NCBI GenBank assembly: GCA_019454045.1
Contig: SKCR01038873.1
Location: 124,001 to 188,000, forward strand
DNA: 64,000 bases
Direction: 5' to 3'
Source: Zanthoxylum bungeanum
Taxonomy: Eukaryota > Streptophyta > Magnoliopsida > Sapindales > Rutaceae
Of this stretch, positions 44,227 to 55,624 are shown piece by piece. The notes beneath the pieces are model-generated. The model was not told the origin of the DNA. It made no database searches and was given only the letters and a program-made list of their open reading frames with translations. Position numbers and translations under genes: made by a program. How positions within the stretch are numbered: the stretch's first letter is position 1; each line of letters begins with the position of its first letter.

Positions 44227-44490
44227 AATTAATCGGCTCGGAGCTGGATTCGTTCCGCCGAGGCCACTTGATTAATCGGCTCGGGGCTGGATTCATTCCG
44301 CCGAGGCCACTTGATTAATCGGCTCGGGGTTGGATTCGTTCCACCGAGGCCACTTGGTTAATCGGATGGGGGCTGGATTCGTTCCGCCGAGGCCACTTGG
44401 TTAATCGGCTCGGGCTGGATTCGTTCCGCCCAGGCCACTTGATTATTCGGCTAGGGGCTGGATTTCGTTCCGCCGAGGCCACTTAGTTAT
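44227..44490 (+). repeat. 43-bp tandem array with CTCGG/CCGAG hairpins (element E)
   Basis: Six units of about 43 bp: AATCGGCTCGGGGCTGG, ATTCGTTCCGCCGAGG, CCACTTGATT. Each can fold through GGCTCGG pairing with CCGAGGCC. Confidence 0.85.
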
Positions 44491-45065
44491 TCGACTCGGG
44501 GTCGGGTTACGTCCCACCGAGTCTACCTCTTTGGACTGGGGACGTAACATTCCCCCAGGTCCAAGTGCATTTCTCAGCTCGGGGTACGTCCCACCGAGTC
44601 AGCCCTTCGGACTGGGGACGTAACATTCCCCCAGGTCCAAGTGCCTCTCTTCATTCGGGGTCGGGTTACGTCCCACCGAATCAGCCCTTCGGACTGGAGA
44701 CGTAACATTCCCCCAGGTCCAAATGCCTCTCTTCATTCGGGGTCGGGTTACGTCCCACCGAATCAGCCCTTCGGACTGGAGACATAACATTCCCACAGGT
44801 CCAAGTGCCTCTCTTCACTCGGGGTCGGGTTACGTCCCATCGAGTCTACCTCTTTGGACTGGGGACGTAATATTCCCCCAGGTCCAAGAGCCTTTCTCAG
44901 CTCGGGGTCGGGGTACGTCCCACCGAGTCAGCCCTTCGGACTGGGGACGTAACATTTCCCCAGGTCCAAGTGCCTATCTTTATTCGTTGTCGGGTTGCGT
45001 CCCACCGAGTCAGTCCTTCGGACTGTGGACGTAACATTCCCCCAGGTCCGAGCATCTCTCACAGC
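44491..45065 (+). repeat. About 83-bp tandem array with two hairpins per unit (element E)
   Basis: About seven units. Each holds CTCGGGGTCGGGTTACGT..CCCACCGAG (stem CTCGG/CCGAG) and GGACTGGGGACGTAACATTC with CCCCCAGGTCC (stem GGACxTGGGG/CCCCAGGTCC). The stem halves stay complementary through most units while the linkers vary. The array ends about 400 bp before the 3' LTR. Confidence 0.85.
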
Positions 45066-45474
45066 TCGAGACAGGATCACATGCCACCGAGCACATCATC
45101 GTTAGCTCAGAGGCAAAATTTTCTCCTCACAATCGAGATTGGATCAGTCAGGGGTCAGGACCTCTAAATCTCTGGTACATATATTACAGAGGATGAGTCA
45201 TTCTTAGTTTGGACAACAAGAGGAACTTCATCTCCTGATGGAACGACCCAAGTAAGCAATTTGCTTTAAGGTGGAGAATCGTTCTGAATAGGGTCAGCAT
45301 CTCCAATAACCGAGGATATGAAGATAGAAACAGAAGACTTAGTTGATGGCGAAGGCAAAGGCAATTTCTCTGTGATTTCTGGAGCGACCACCAGCAAGGC
45401 GGTCAGCACACCATCTTTATATAGTTCCAGGCACCAACTTGCATACTCGTTGGAACCGAGAACTAGGGGACATA

Positions 45475-46130
45475 TGTTGATGGTGTTTTCAGGCACTATG
45501 TTATTTAAGCAGCACGACATGGGTAAAAAAGGTCGACAGCAGCATTCTCAGTACAAAAGACTATTATGACCGACCACATGAAGACCGACCTCGTGAAAAC
45601 CGAGCATAGGGCAAGACATGTTCGGGAAGATAAGGCATTCTATCCATACAAGATAAGATAATAAGTTATCCTATTTTCATAAAGAGAACTGATGAGTCAG
45701 TATCCTAAAAGGATAAAAGAAGTGAAGGTAGTTTTAAAAGTAGGAATCCTGATAGGAAAAGGAAACCATCTCCAACTGGGAATTCTTGTACAAATAGGAA
45801 TCTGATTTCTTCACCATTATAAATAGGAGGGTAGAGTGAGTGTAGGAAAGATGAAGATCAGAATCATTACCATCAGACTTGTAAAAAAACCAGAAGCAGA
45901 GCCGAGAAGCATGTTTGAGTAATAAAAGTATCATCCTTTTTGTGCCCGTGGACGTAGGTCGGACCAAGATCCGCCGAACCACGTTAAATCTCCTTGTCGA
46001 TTGGCGTATTATTTGTCTTTTGCTAAGTTTGCTTTTGGTCCCCCATAACCAAACAAATTCACTATTGAGGGAGGATTGTCTCGGGAGTAATATTCTCATA
46101 TTGCCCTGAGACCAAAATCAGCCGTCAACA
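45475..46130 (+). mobile_element. 3' LTR of element E
   Basis: 656 bp, TGTTGATGGTG to CCGTCAACA, preceded by a purine-rich AACTAGGGGACATA tract (45461-45474) and followed by TAAGT. Confidence 0.93.
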
Positions 46131-46481
46131 TAAGTATTACACTAAAAATTTAAATTAACTTATAAGGCCATCAAACTAACACTAAACGATTCACTAATAT
46201 CATTTAGACACATATTATTATTGTTTAGATAAGATATCCAAGTATAATTAGAATGAAAATTTACGTAGGTATTTTATCAGGTAAAGTAAGGAAACTAAAT
46301 AAATATAATTATATATGATAATAATTAATTCTAATTTTAATCTATAACAACTTAAATACTTTCAGGAACTGCATGACAGCTCAAATAGTTAATCAAATCA
46401 TATCCTATAAACATCTGCGCAAATAGCTAATCAAATCATATACAACAAATATGTAACATAAATAATACAACAATACTGCAG

Positions 46482-46803
46482 CTGCCACGGTTCGGTTACG
46501 ATTCAAATTTTTTGGAACCGTAGAATCGGATCGAATTGGAAAAATCGGTTCGGTTCCGGTTCAGACCTTTATTTTTTGAGGAAAAAAAAAAGAAAATAGT
46601 TTGGTTTCGGTTCCGAACTGGACTGAATTGGAACCAGACCGAACTTTAAGGTTACAGTTTCAAATTATGTAGAACCGTAATCGAACCAATGGGGTTCGGT
46701 TCAGTTTCGATTTTGGAACCAGAACCGGATGGGACTGTAACCTTACGGTTCCATCAGGTTCGATTCCTGTTCAATTTCGGTTTCGAACCGGAACGTGGCC
46801 GGG
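46482..46803. mobile_element. hAT-type MITE (322 bp)
   Basis: Ends CTGCCACGGTTCGG and, as reverse complement of the right end, CCCGGCCACGTTCCGG. Flanks TACTGCAG (46474-46481) and TATTGCTG (46804-46811) match at 6 of 8 bases. The interior repeats GGTTCGG/CCGAACC words. No coding sequence. Confidence 0.65.
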
Positions 46804-46847
46804 TATTGCTGTTTGTATAATTTGAGTTAGCAACTTAATTACGTGGC

Positions 46848-46971
46848 GTCCCCAAGGGGCGTGGCTTGGTGGTGTAGGGCTCAGGATCTCACCTTGAGGT
46901 CCGGGGTTCGAATTCAGGGAGTACGTTTCTTGTAAGAGCCTGAGACATTCGAGATTTAAAAAAAAAAAAAA
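46848..46971 (+). mobile_element. tRNA-derived SINE (124 bp) with 13-bp target duplication
   Basis: Flanked by TTAATTACGTGGC at 46835-46847 and 46972-46984. A-box-like GTGGCTTGGTGGTGTAGGG, B-box-like GGGGTTCGAATTC, tail ending in a run of A. Relative of the SINE remnants at 6868 and 30632. Confidence 0.9.
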
Positions 46972-46984
46972 TTAATTACGTGGC

Positions 46985-47835
46985 ATAAATGAATTTGTTG
47001 GATAATATAACGACGCACACAATTATTTTCATAATTGTTTTTACTTTTAAAGCAATCCATTCATATCATATAAACTTTCAACTAAACTAATACAAAATTA
47101 TTGGTACAGCTATTGTAGATGTATCATCATTCTTGGTCATAATGTCATCTCATGGTAACTCTCAACTCACTAATTTAATCTCGCTAACAGGTGAGATCAC
47201 AAATTACCAACCCTAATATTTATAAATTAAATGTAGATTTGCTTGAAAGATAAAAACTAATAAATCAAAAAACGATGCACATTTCAAGAAGCAAGTCTAT
47301 AATAAATAAATAACAGGAAGGAAGGAAGCGTAAAAACGTTGAACTGAATTTAACATTAATCTGTATGTGCAGTGCTGGTGCATATCGTGTGGACAACGCC
47401 GGGATTTTGGAATTATAAATATAATTTATATATATATTATATATATATATATATGCATATGAAAATGTGCTGTCAGTCAAAATTTAGAGGTCTGATTGAT
47501 CGCCATTGCCCTGAAGCCTTAGCTGTCTGTGTCTTGGGATTCACTAATTAATTAGAATCTGTCTTAATTTGTATTCTATTATTATTTATTCATTATGCTT
47601 CATTTCAAATTTCATCTATCTGTATGCCATCTACCCACCCACATCTCTGAGTCTGACAAGGAATCTGGGCAAATACCCAACAATGACTCTTTAATTGAGT
47701 TGGTCGGTCATCACCTCCTCATTTCACCGTTGAGATATGAAGATTTTAGGGTTTTTTTTTTAATGGGTGTAAAAATTTATATATTTAATATTGGTTTTTG
47801 TTTATATATATAAAATAAGAAATTCATAAAAAAAA
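46985..47835. other. Host intergenic DNA, no gene recognised
   Basis: AT-rich with a (TA)n stretch at about 47425-47455. The minus ORF 47265-47480 and the plus ORF 47595-47813 show no domain. Confidence 0.5.
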
Positions 47836-47849
47836 TGTATGTTTTATAC

Positions 47850-48085
47850 TTTTTTTTTTGAATAACCGGGGTGTACGGGCCAGCTTACGCGCACCTCGAC
47901 TAATCCCCGGGACCTGTGCCCCGTGCCATCAGAAGTTTCCCAAACAGATCAGGGTAAGTCGCTGGCTTTTCAGCCCAGGGGCATGGCCCCAAGGAAATGC
48001 ATCTAGTGGGATTCGAACATTGAACCTGAGAGGGAGCAAACCACTCAAGCCCAAAGCATTTACCACTGAAGCAACCCCTTGGGGT
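47850..48085 (-). mobile_element. tRNA-derived SINE (236 bp) with 14-bp target duplication
   Basis: Flanked by TGTATGTTTTATAC at 47836-47849 and 48086-48099. On the minus strand the A box GTTGCTTCAGTGGTAAATGC and the B box GGTTCAATGTTCGAATCCCA are both readable. The A tail appears as the T run at 47850-47859. The plus ORF 47858-48184 is antisense to it and not a gene. Confidence 0.93.
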
Positions 48086-48099
48086 TGTATGTTTTATAC

Positions 48100-49446
48100 A
48101 TATACAACCTTTAAGTACCGTAGTAAAAAAATAAGAGCAAATACTATTGTCATAGACTCATATATATCAATCGAGTCGATGTAATAATAAAGTTGACATA
48201 TATAGAAATTTATATTTTATTGAAATTAATGATACAAGTTTAATAAAGTCAAATGACTTATGTAGCTACCCCATTTCAGCAGAAAAATATTTAAATTGTA
48301 TTATCTAATATAATAATCAAAATAAAAAAGAAAGCAAGAATAACCTTAATAAAACTTTTGACATTCACCTCTTCCAAGAGTCTTCGGCCGGCTACCGCTA
48401 CCTACTCCGCCACGGCATTGATGGGAGCAAAACAATATCAATTTATTTTTGCATAATTCATATTTTGAACAAAAATATTTAATCAATTTGTTTTTGCATA
48501 ATTCATTTTTTTTTTTTAAAAAAATTATTTATCAGCTGTATGGGCGTCGAAATTAGACCAAAGATATCCCACAATTTTGTGTAATTAATTTCAAACTATT
48601 ATTTGGATTCCTTTTTTAAGAAATAAGATTAAGGTCCAAAATTTGATGAAGGCACGTTAATGCGATTAAAATAAGACAACGATAATGTAATACGTTGACT
48701 ATTTCACAATATTTGAATAAGGAAAGAAGCTGCTTAATTAGGACCGTTCAACGGTAACCGCTTAATTATTTACATTGGTATTGTTTTCTGTTATTACCGT
48801 TTATTTCGAGACTATTATTTAATGTACATATAATTTTCCAAAGGGAGATTGTCAAATACCCTTACTAAATTCAATAATTGCAATTTATCCCCTATTGTTT
48901 TAATAATACTCTACTATCCTCCTCACCTTAAAAAATAAGATTTTATTAAAATTTTATCCTTGAATATTTGATGTATTTGTATTATTTCTTTTAATCGTAA
49001 AAATATCTAAAAATTATAAAATCTAAATAACTTTGCAATAACATATATATGGCATAATAAAATGAATCAAATCAAATAAAATTTATATGGCGCAATAAAA
49101 TGAATCAAATAAAATTTAACTAATAAATTGATAAATAAATTAAAATTAATTAAAATAAGAATAATGAATGATGGATATTTAAACATAGTTAAAACATATA
49201 ATAATTAAAAATCAAGTAATGATATTTATTATAATGCTAGTGGATTTTTTTTTTTAATTTCGAATGAAATTCGAGATTTAAAATCTTGTATTATTTGATA
49301 TATGGATTCAAGATAATTTTTTATCCTGAATCCTGACTTTTAGCTTACAAATTCAAATCCTAATCAAAATTCGTGATATCAAACTGTTCAATTCAAGATT
49401 CAGGATAATTGAAAAATCTGGACCCTTCATAACTTATTGTTGTTAA
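48100..49446. other. Host intergenic DNA, no gene recognised
   Basis: AT-rich. A GC-richer patch at 48370-48430 (CTACCTACTCCGCC) resembles SINE tails but lacks a B box. Nothing else recognised. Confidence 0.5.
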
Positions 49447-50353
49447 TGATAAACACTAAAAAGTGTACATTTATTAAAAAGAAAATGAATCATTTTACAC
49501 TTGTAGTTTCATTAATCCCCTTAATTTAGCACATTTGTAAAATAATAATTAAATTTATGTTATATATAATTTTATTGTGATTTTTATTTCTTATGTAGGT
49601 AAAAGAATACTTTGGATGTATAACTAGAAAAATGGACATGATATTTAGATTTTGGAGGCCAGAAACTTGAAATGGCGTTCTAACAGTATACAATTTCGGA
49701 AAGTTCAGTTTTGAGTGATATTCGTAATTTGGCCATAACTTTGTACTATGATATCTGATTGAGGCGATTCCAGTTCCAGATAAAAGAATACTCAAATATT
49801 TACAACTTTTCTTTTTACAAGATTTCTATTTATGAGGTTTTCAAGGTCGAAATCGGGGAAGAAATCAATGTATGTTGCATGTAATTTTAATTATTAGAAA
49901 ATAAAGTAAAATAATAAAAAGTAAAAAATAATAAAATAATAAAATAAAAATTGGTGATAAATGTTTACAAAATGATATAAGAAAATAAAAAAATCATAAA
50001 AGGAAAAAGAAAAAAAAAATTAGTAAAAATTTATTGTTTGTATTTGATTTTGGAAAGTTGTAATTAATAATTGAGAGATGAGCACTTCTACTTTAAATAG
50101 AGGTGCTCATCTCTCATTTTTTTCATTCTTCTTTCATTTTCTCTCTTGAAGAATTTGAAAAAAAGTGTATTATGTGTTTTATTTTTATTGTAATTTATTT
50201 TTCTTTTAGTAATAAAATTATGCAAGTTTTTATTCAAATCATGAGTAGCTAATTTCATTCTACTGTAGTAAAAGGTGAAACTCTAAATATAATAATATAA
50301 ATTAATCTTACTTATATTATAATATATGAATTGTAATATGAAGACTAATATTT
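49447..50353 (+). mobile_element. Diverged C-family LTR (element H), interrupted by element K
   Basis: Starts TGATAAACACTAAAAAGTG and follows the C LTR (7284-7990) through TTTACACTTG.GGTTTCATTA, TTTTGGAGGCC and GGCGTTCTAACAGT. It is more diverged than the two C LTRs are from each other, and part of the U3 is replaced by A-rich DNA near 49890-50020. It stops at the insertion of K. The rest should lie beyond the window. Confidence 0.8.
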
Positions 50354-51233
50354 TGTTGGAAAATGCTCACAAGTAAGCATTTTGTGGTACAATTTTAAGC
50401 ATGGTCCATTTCGTGTTAGTGGTTATTTTTGAGTGATTCAGATACTCCTCCGTGAGTAGTTCGGAATTGTATATTCATATGCTTAAAATGGTGCTTGGGT
50501 GAATGAGAAATTTTTGCTCAAAGTTCACTCATTGGTGTTGGAAAATAAGGAGAAATGAGCTTGTCCCACATGGGAAAGCTAATAAAGAGAAATTGTGCTT
50601 ATATATAATTGCTCATAAGTAGATGGGTAAGTGTTATAAGGATAGAGGCTCTCTCTACGTGCGCGCGCAGGGAGGTGCAAATCAAAATCCGATCAGGCCT
50701 GACTCGTGTGCACTCGCGCGTCCTGCGTACACGAATGCCGGACCAAATTGTGCGGGCCCGGCCCAGCCAATTTTTACAAGTCTGTCTCTTTATTTTTCCA
50801 AGCCTTTTGAAGTTCCATAACAGTTAAATTAATTCTATTAATTAACTTGGTGGTTACTGCAAATGAAAGGTCTCCCACTAATGTGATTTAATTGGCATGT
50901 TTATTTCTTTTTAAAGGGGGCAGTATTTTTGTTTTTGAGAGAGAGAGAATACACAAGACAAAAGAAACACACAGTTTTCGTTTTAAGAAAAAGCGTTTTT
51001 CATCGGATTTTCTTTGTTTTTGTTGGAATAGTTCGAACACTTTGTGGTTCGTTGAAAACAAGTTTGGTGGTGCCCATACTTGTTTGTTTCTGTTGCATCC
51101 TGGGAAACAAACGTCTCATGTTCTACTACACCTTCGGTAGGGGACGGATTTATTTTAAGGTGATTGTTTCCACATCAACAAGCCTCAGAATATTGAAGCA
51201 TTGGGTCTGATCTTCTTTACTGATTCATTTCCA
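50354..51233 (+). mobile_element. 5' LTR of Copia element K
   Basis: Starts TGTTGGAAAATGC. TATATATA near 50600. It ends at about TTTCCA (51233), followed by a degenerate initiator-Met primer site (TTTGGT, 9 extra bases, ATCAGAGGC at 51249-51257). The left flanking five bases are TATTT. The other LTR is outside the window, so the end is approximate. Confidence 0.7.
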
Positions 51234-51257
51234 ATTTGGTTATTGGATCATCAGAGG

Positions 51258-51545
51258 CTGATTTCAGGGTCCGCTCGTGAGGGTCTGCTCATCAGAGTCT
51301 GCTCACCAGGGTCTGCTCGTGTGGGTATGCTCATCAGGGCCTGACTCCGCTCGCCAGGGTCTGACTCCGCTCGCCAGGGTCTGCTCGTGTGGGTCTGGTC
51401 ATCAGGGTCTGACTCCGCTCGTCAGGGTCTGCTCGTCATCAGGGTCTGCTCTATTCATCAGGGTTCGCTCTGCTCATCAGGGTCCGCTCTGCTCATCTAG
51501 GTCTGAACCAACTCATCAGGGTCTGAAGCACTATCTCAGGGGCTG
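51258..51545 (+). repeat. CTCATCAGGGTCTG short tandem repeats in leader of element K
   Basis: At least twelve imperfect 14-25 bp units (CATCAGGGTCTGCTCG and variants) between the primer site and gag. The ORF over them (51277-51546) is repeat-derived. Confidence 0.8.
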
Positions 51546-51710
51546 AGCGACAGACGCTGATTCTGGATTTCCTTTTTATGTTTTGTTTTTACTGATTGTT
51601 CAAATCCTTATAAGAACACAGTAACCGAATATCCTCAAATAACTGTAATAGTCTTAAAACAAATTTGATCTGTGGATATGAAAATCAGTCCAAACACAGT
51701 TGATCCGAAC

Positions 51711-52873
51711 ATGGCAGCCTCTTCGGCTGGCCAAAATGTCTCTAGCCTCTGGGCTTAATGTGGCAGCCTCTGTGGCTGGCCAAAGTGTTGTGGCAGCCTC
51801 TGTGGCTGGCCAAAGTGTTGCTGCCTCTATGGCTAGACAACTTGTTGGACATGTGAGCCATGTCAATCCCGCTGCGGAAAAACCTGAAAAAATTCAGTGG
51901 TCAGAATTTTAAACGGTGGCAACAGAAAATATTTTTCTACTTGACCATGTTGAACCTTGTGAGGTTCCTAAAGGAAGATGCTCATGTACCCAAAGAGGGT
52001 GAGATTGATATTCAAGTGATCAGTGCCATCGATACTTGGAAACATTCTGAATTCCTATGTCAGAATTATGTGCTGAATGGGCTTAATGATTCCCTGTACA
52101 GTGTGTACGCCGGAATGAAAACAGCTAAGGAGCTTTAGGAATCCTTAGATCAAAAATATAAAACTGAGGATGACGGTACTAAGAAATTTGTCCTAGGCCG
52201 CTTCCTAGATTTTAAGATGGTTGACTCCAAAACTGTATTAAGCCAAGTACAAGAGCTGCAGATTATTCTAGCAGAAATTCATGCCGATGGGATGGTTTTA
52301 AGTGAAACCTTCCAAGTAGCCTCGATAATTGAGAAACTGCCACCTGGTTGGAAAGATTTCAAGAATTATCTAAAGCATAAGCGAAAAGAAATGAGCATTG
52401 AAGACTGGTTCTTAAGCTTAGAATTAAGGAAGATAACAGAGTATCTGACAAGAGAGGGATAACTCATGAGGCCAAAGCAAATATTGTTGAACATGACCAT
52501 AAGAACAAGAACCTCAAGAACAAATGGTCAAAGATGGGCCCTCAAGGAGGAATTTTCAAGAAATCTAAATTTCAAGGATGATGCTTCAACTGTGACAAAA
52601 TGGGTCACAAGTCTTCTGAGTGCAGACTGCCGAAGAAGAAGAAAAAGAACCAAGGCTAATGTGATTGAACACATGACTCAAGATGTTTCAGACATTAACC
52701 TTCTGCTGTGTTTCTGAGGTGAATTTGGTGGGTTCTAACCCAAGAGAGTGGTGGATTGACACTGGTACCACTCGACATGTGTGCTCGGACAATAGCATGT
52801 TTTCTTCATTTGAGCCTACTGGTAATGGGAAAAAAATATACATGGGAAATTCAGCAACATCTGAGATTGAAGG
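51711..52873 (+). pseudogene. Copia gag and start of protease (element K), cut by insertion of I
   Basis: From ATG 51711, with a short tandem repeat (GCAGCCTCTGTGGCTGGCC) near 51760-51830, then gag of the Copia UBN2 type: [65 protein letters not shown] knuckle CFNCDKMGHKSSEC lies near 52568-52610, and the protease start EWWIDTGTTRHVCSDN with catalytic DTG at about 52740-52790. Several stops and frameshifts occur. At 52873 the protease reading is interrupted by the LTR of element I. The remainder of pol should lie to the right of the window. Confidence 0.88.
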
Positions 52874-53488
52874 TGTAGGCATTGTATTTTTGCATGTGAA
52901 ACCTGATGATGAGTCTCATTTGGAGGCACTACCTTTTGAGTCACGGAAGCCGTGGGAAACGGATATCGGAAGGGGAAATTCAGAATAAACAAGCTCATTG
53001 TCTTCGTTAGTGCTGCGTTCGTTACTTCGTTCGAACGGCAAACAGATTGCGGGCGTTCGTGTCGCGTTCGAGGAAGCGTTCGAACGGTGTCGATAATTCT
53101 GGTTTTGCTGCTAGCCTCACACCCCAGCCCATTTAGCTCCCCAAAGCCCATAAAACACATCCCAAATTCAATAAATAAATATTAATTTAAACATTAAACA
53201 TTAAATAAAATATTTAAAACATTTACCAAACTTAAACTAAAATTAAAAAGAAGATATGCCTAATTAAAATCAATCTTAACCAATTAAAACCAATCAAATA
53301 TAATCATACCAAGTTAAAATCAATCAACCAATATATTATTCCCAAACTTAAAATATTGTATGCCTAATCAACATAAACTAAATATTCAACCTTCCCTATC
53401 TAGCCAAGATTTGTCCCCCCTCAATCTTTGACTTCCCTAATCCAACACCAAATCAAATCTCTTTCCTTGTCAAGCCTAACCCTTTACC

Positions 53489-53496
53489 TATAAAAA
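53489..53496 (+). promoter_or_regulatory. TATA box of element I LTR
   Basis: TATAAAAA in the context CCTATAAAAAGAACCC, kept in both J LTRs (56314-56321 and 61430-61437). Confidence 0.7.
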
Positions 53497-54609
53497 GAAC
53501 CCTTCACCAACCTTCTCAACGCTAGCTAGATAGCTCATACACATAATATACAGAACACACAGGAAAATTACAAGAAGAACACACCCAAAAACAGTAAGCA
53601 AGAGATACAGAGGAAAAGGCAGCGAAACCACAAGGAAACGGCAGCAAAACGGACTCGAAACAGTAGCTTGAGCGGCAAAACAGCGAAGGAAAAGGCAAAC
53701 CAGTGAACCAGAAAAGGTGCGGAGCTTTACCCCTTCCGATCTTCGTGAAACGCGAGTCCGAGAGACGGCTTAAAAGGTTAGACCTGAGGGTACTTTTCAC
53801 ACTCGTCTTTATTTGATTTTTGTTATTTATTTTGATTGTATTTTACTTGTTTGTTAAATCTTGTTTGTGTATGATGTGTGTTGTGGGTATTGGATGAATG
53901 AAAGAGTGTCGTCTCTTGTGGTATATAGGATGGAAACCCAGACGTAAATTCCGTAGCCGAATCCGAATGGACGGTAGTGCGGTCTGTACTTGGGACACAA
54001 CTCCACGTACCGCTTGAGTAAACGGCACCCTCTTTTGTTTTGTGTTGCTTTTGTTTATTTTTCGTCACTTGAATTATGTATGTTGTTTATTTATGCATGA
54101 TTCAATCGAGCGCATGGGCTTAGTGGGTTAGACCAAAGGTCCTCTATTTGAGAGACGAAGAGCCTAAAAGGCCACCTTTGTGATACTACTTCGCCGCGCC
54201 GGTTGATGTGTGTTCGGTTGGATGCAAGATACGTTCAATCGGGCATAATTAGTTTGATATTATTGTCTTTATCTATTTTATGCATGGTTCAATCAAGCGC
54301 ATGGGCTTAGTAAGTGGAATGAAAGATCCCTTATGGGGAGGGGTTAAAACCCTTTACCACGATGCTTTGCCGCGCCGGTTGATGTGTGTTCGGATTGGAT
54401 GTAAGATGTGTTCAATCGGGCATACTTGGTTTTGATATGATTGGCTCTATTTTTGTATGTGTGATGTGAAGCGCATGGGCTTAGTATGTTGGTCTAAAGG
54501 TCCTCTCTTTGAGAGATCAAGAGCCCCAAAAGGCCACCTTTACGGCAGTACTTCGCCTCGCCCTTTTTATTTTGTTGTTTATGTATTGCGTCCCATTTCA
54601 TGCATCAGG

Positions 54610-54890
54610 TCTGTTCCCGTTCGAACGCGTTTACGAACGCAACTCGAACGCACATACATTTTGCCTTATCATGCATTAGGTCTCATTTCCGTTCGAACGC
54701 GTTAACAAACGCCACACGAACGTGAGCATTCTGTTTCATTTCCGTTCGAACGCGTTAACAAACGCCATACGAACGTGAGCATTCTGTTTCATTTACGTTC
54801 GAACGCGTTAATAAACGCCATACGAACGTGAGCATTCTGTTTCATTTCCGTTCGAACGCGTTTACGAACGCTACACGAACACACTGAACT
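54610..54890 (+). repeat. 53-bp tandem repeats centred on CGTTCGAACG palindromes
   Basis: Five units of about 53 bp (CATTTCCGTTCGAACGCGTT, ACGAACGTGAGCATTCTG). Equivalent arrays: J 57245-57520 and 62370-62625. A separate CGTTCGAACG cluster lies near the LTR start (53025-53085). Confidence 0.9.
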
Positions 54891-55624
54891 GAGATATATT
54901 CATCACATGCTATGTATAATTGTTTCTTAGGTGATTTTTTATGGAACCACACAAAGTCATTCTTATCTTTGTGCACATAATAATGAAAAGCATGTTTATT
55001 CCATTAGTTGCGTCATTGCCTTAGTCTTGATTTAACGCATTACGATTCATATGCCTATGCCATGATGACTTTGGAGTATTATTTCTTGTGATATATCGGA
55101 TGGAAACCCAGACATAAATTCTGTAGCCGATTCCGAATGGACGGTAGTGCGGTCTGTACTTGGGATACAATTCCACGTATCACTTGGAAAAGTGCTCACA
55201 TGTATGCTTGTGTGGATATTATGTATGCTTGTGTTTTTCATGAATATGATATGCTGAATGAAGTTGTATGTTCATTGTTACTTTGAGGTATTTTCAGGCA
55301 TGTGTTATTAGATATGAGATATATGTGAAATGTATGTATAAGTGTTATTTTGTACCCGTGAATATAGAAGCATGATATTCTTAGGAATAAGTGTTACTTA
55401 AGCCTGATTAAATTATTATGCAAATCCTTTCATTACAAGTGACATAAGTAAGGGACCATTCCGAACCCAACGGTTTGAGGTCTTCCCTTGCGAGGGGTGA
55501 GTGCGGCCTTAAATCTCATTTTCCCGGTTCACACCGGGTGGCGACTCCATTATTCTCCGGTTTAGTCCCCCGTGGCTACTCCGTACTCCCGACCGGGCCG
55601 CGAGCCCGGGACAGCATGCGTCGC

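Larger units (their letters stand above)
40214..46130 (+). mobile_element. Tat-type element E (5.9 kb), gag-protease plus a hairpin repeat array
   Basis: Flanked by TAAGT at 40209-40213 and 46131-46135. LTRs 40214-40859 and 45475-46130 start TGTTGAT and end TCAACA and are nearly identical, so insertion is fairly recent. Primer site at 40862-40879. It encodes a frameshifted gag and a protease with an internal stop. The reading reaches the first residues before RT (LKEYPDIFARGTYSTP) and then changes into tandem repeats up to the 3' LTR. Non-autonomous. Confidence 0.93.
52874..55624 (+). mobile_element. 5' LTR of Ogre/Tat-like element I, first part
   Basis: Starts TGTAGGCATTG. Same family as the LTRs of J but about 350 bp longer, because it holds three rather than two units of an approximately 190-bp repeat (54097-54580) and a second copy of the block GGATGGAAACCCAGAC (53927 and 55100). 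TATAAAAA at 53489-53496. Interrupted at 55624 by J. The last 22 bp lie at 63158-63179. Confidence 0.88.

Noticed and set aside
43401..45167. Many short ORFs on both strands in the 3' part of element E
   Set aside because: They follow the GC-rich hairpin repeats, change frame between units and show no domain.
47858..48184. ORF of 108 residues
   Set aside because: Runs antisense through the SINE at 47850-48085.
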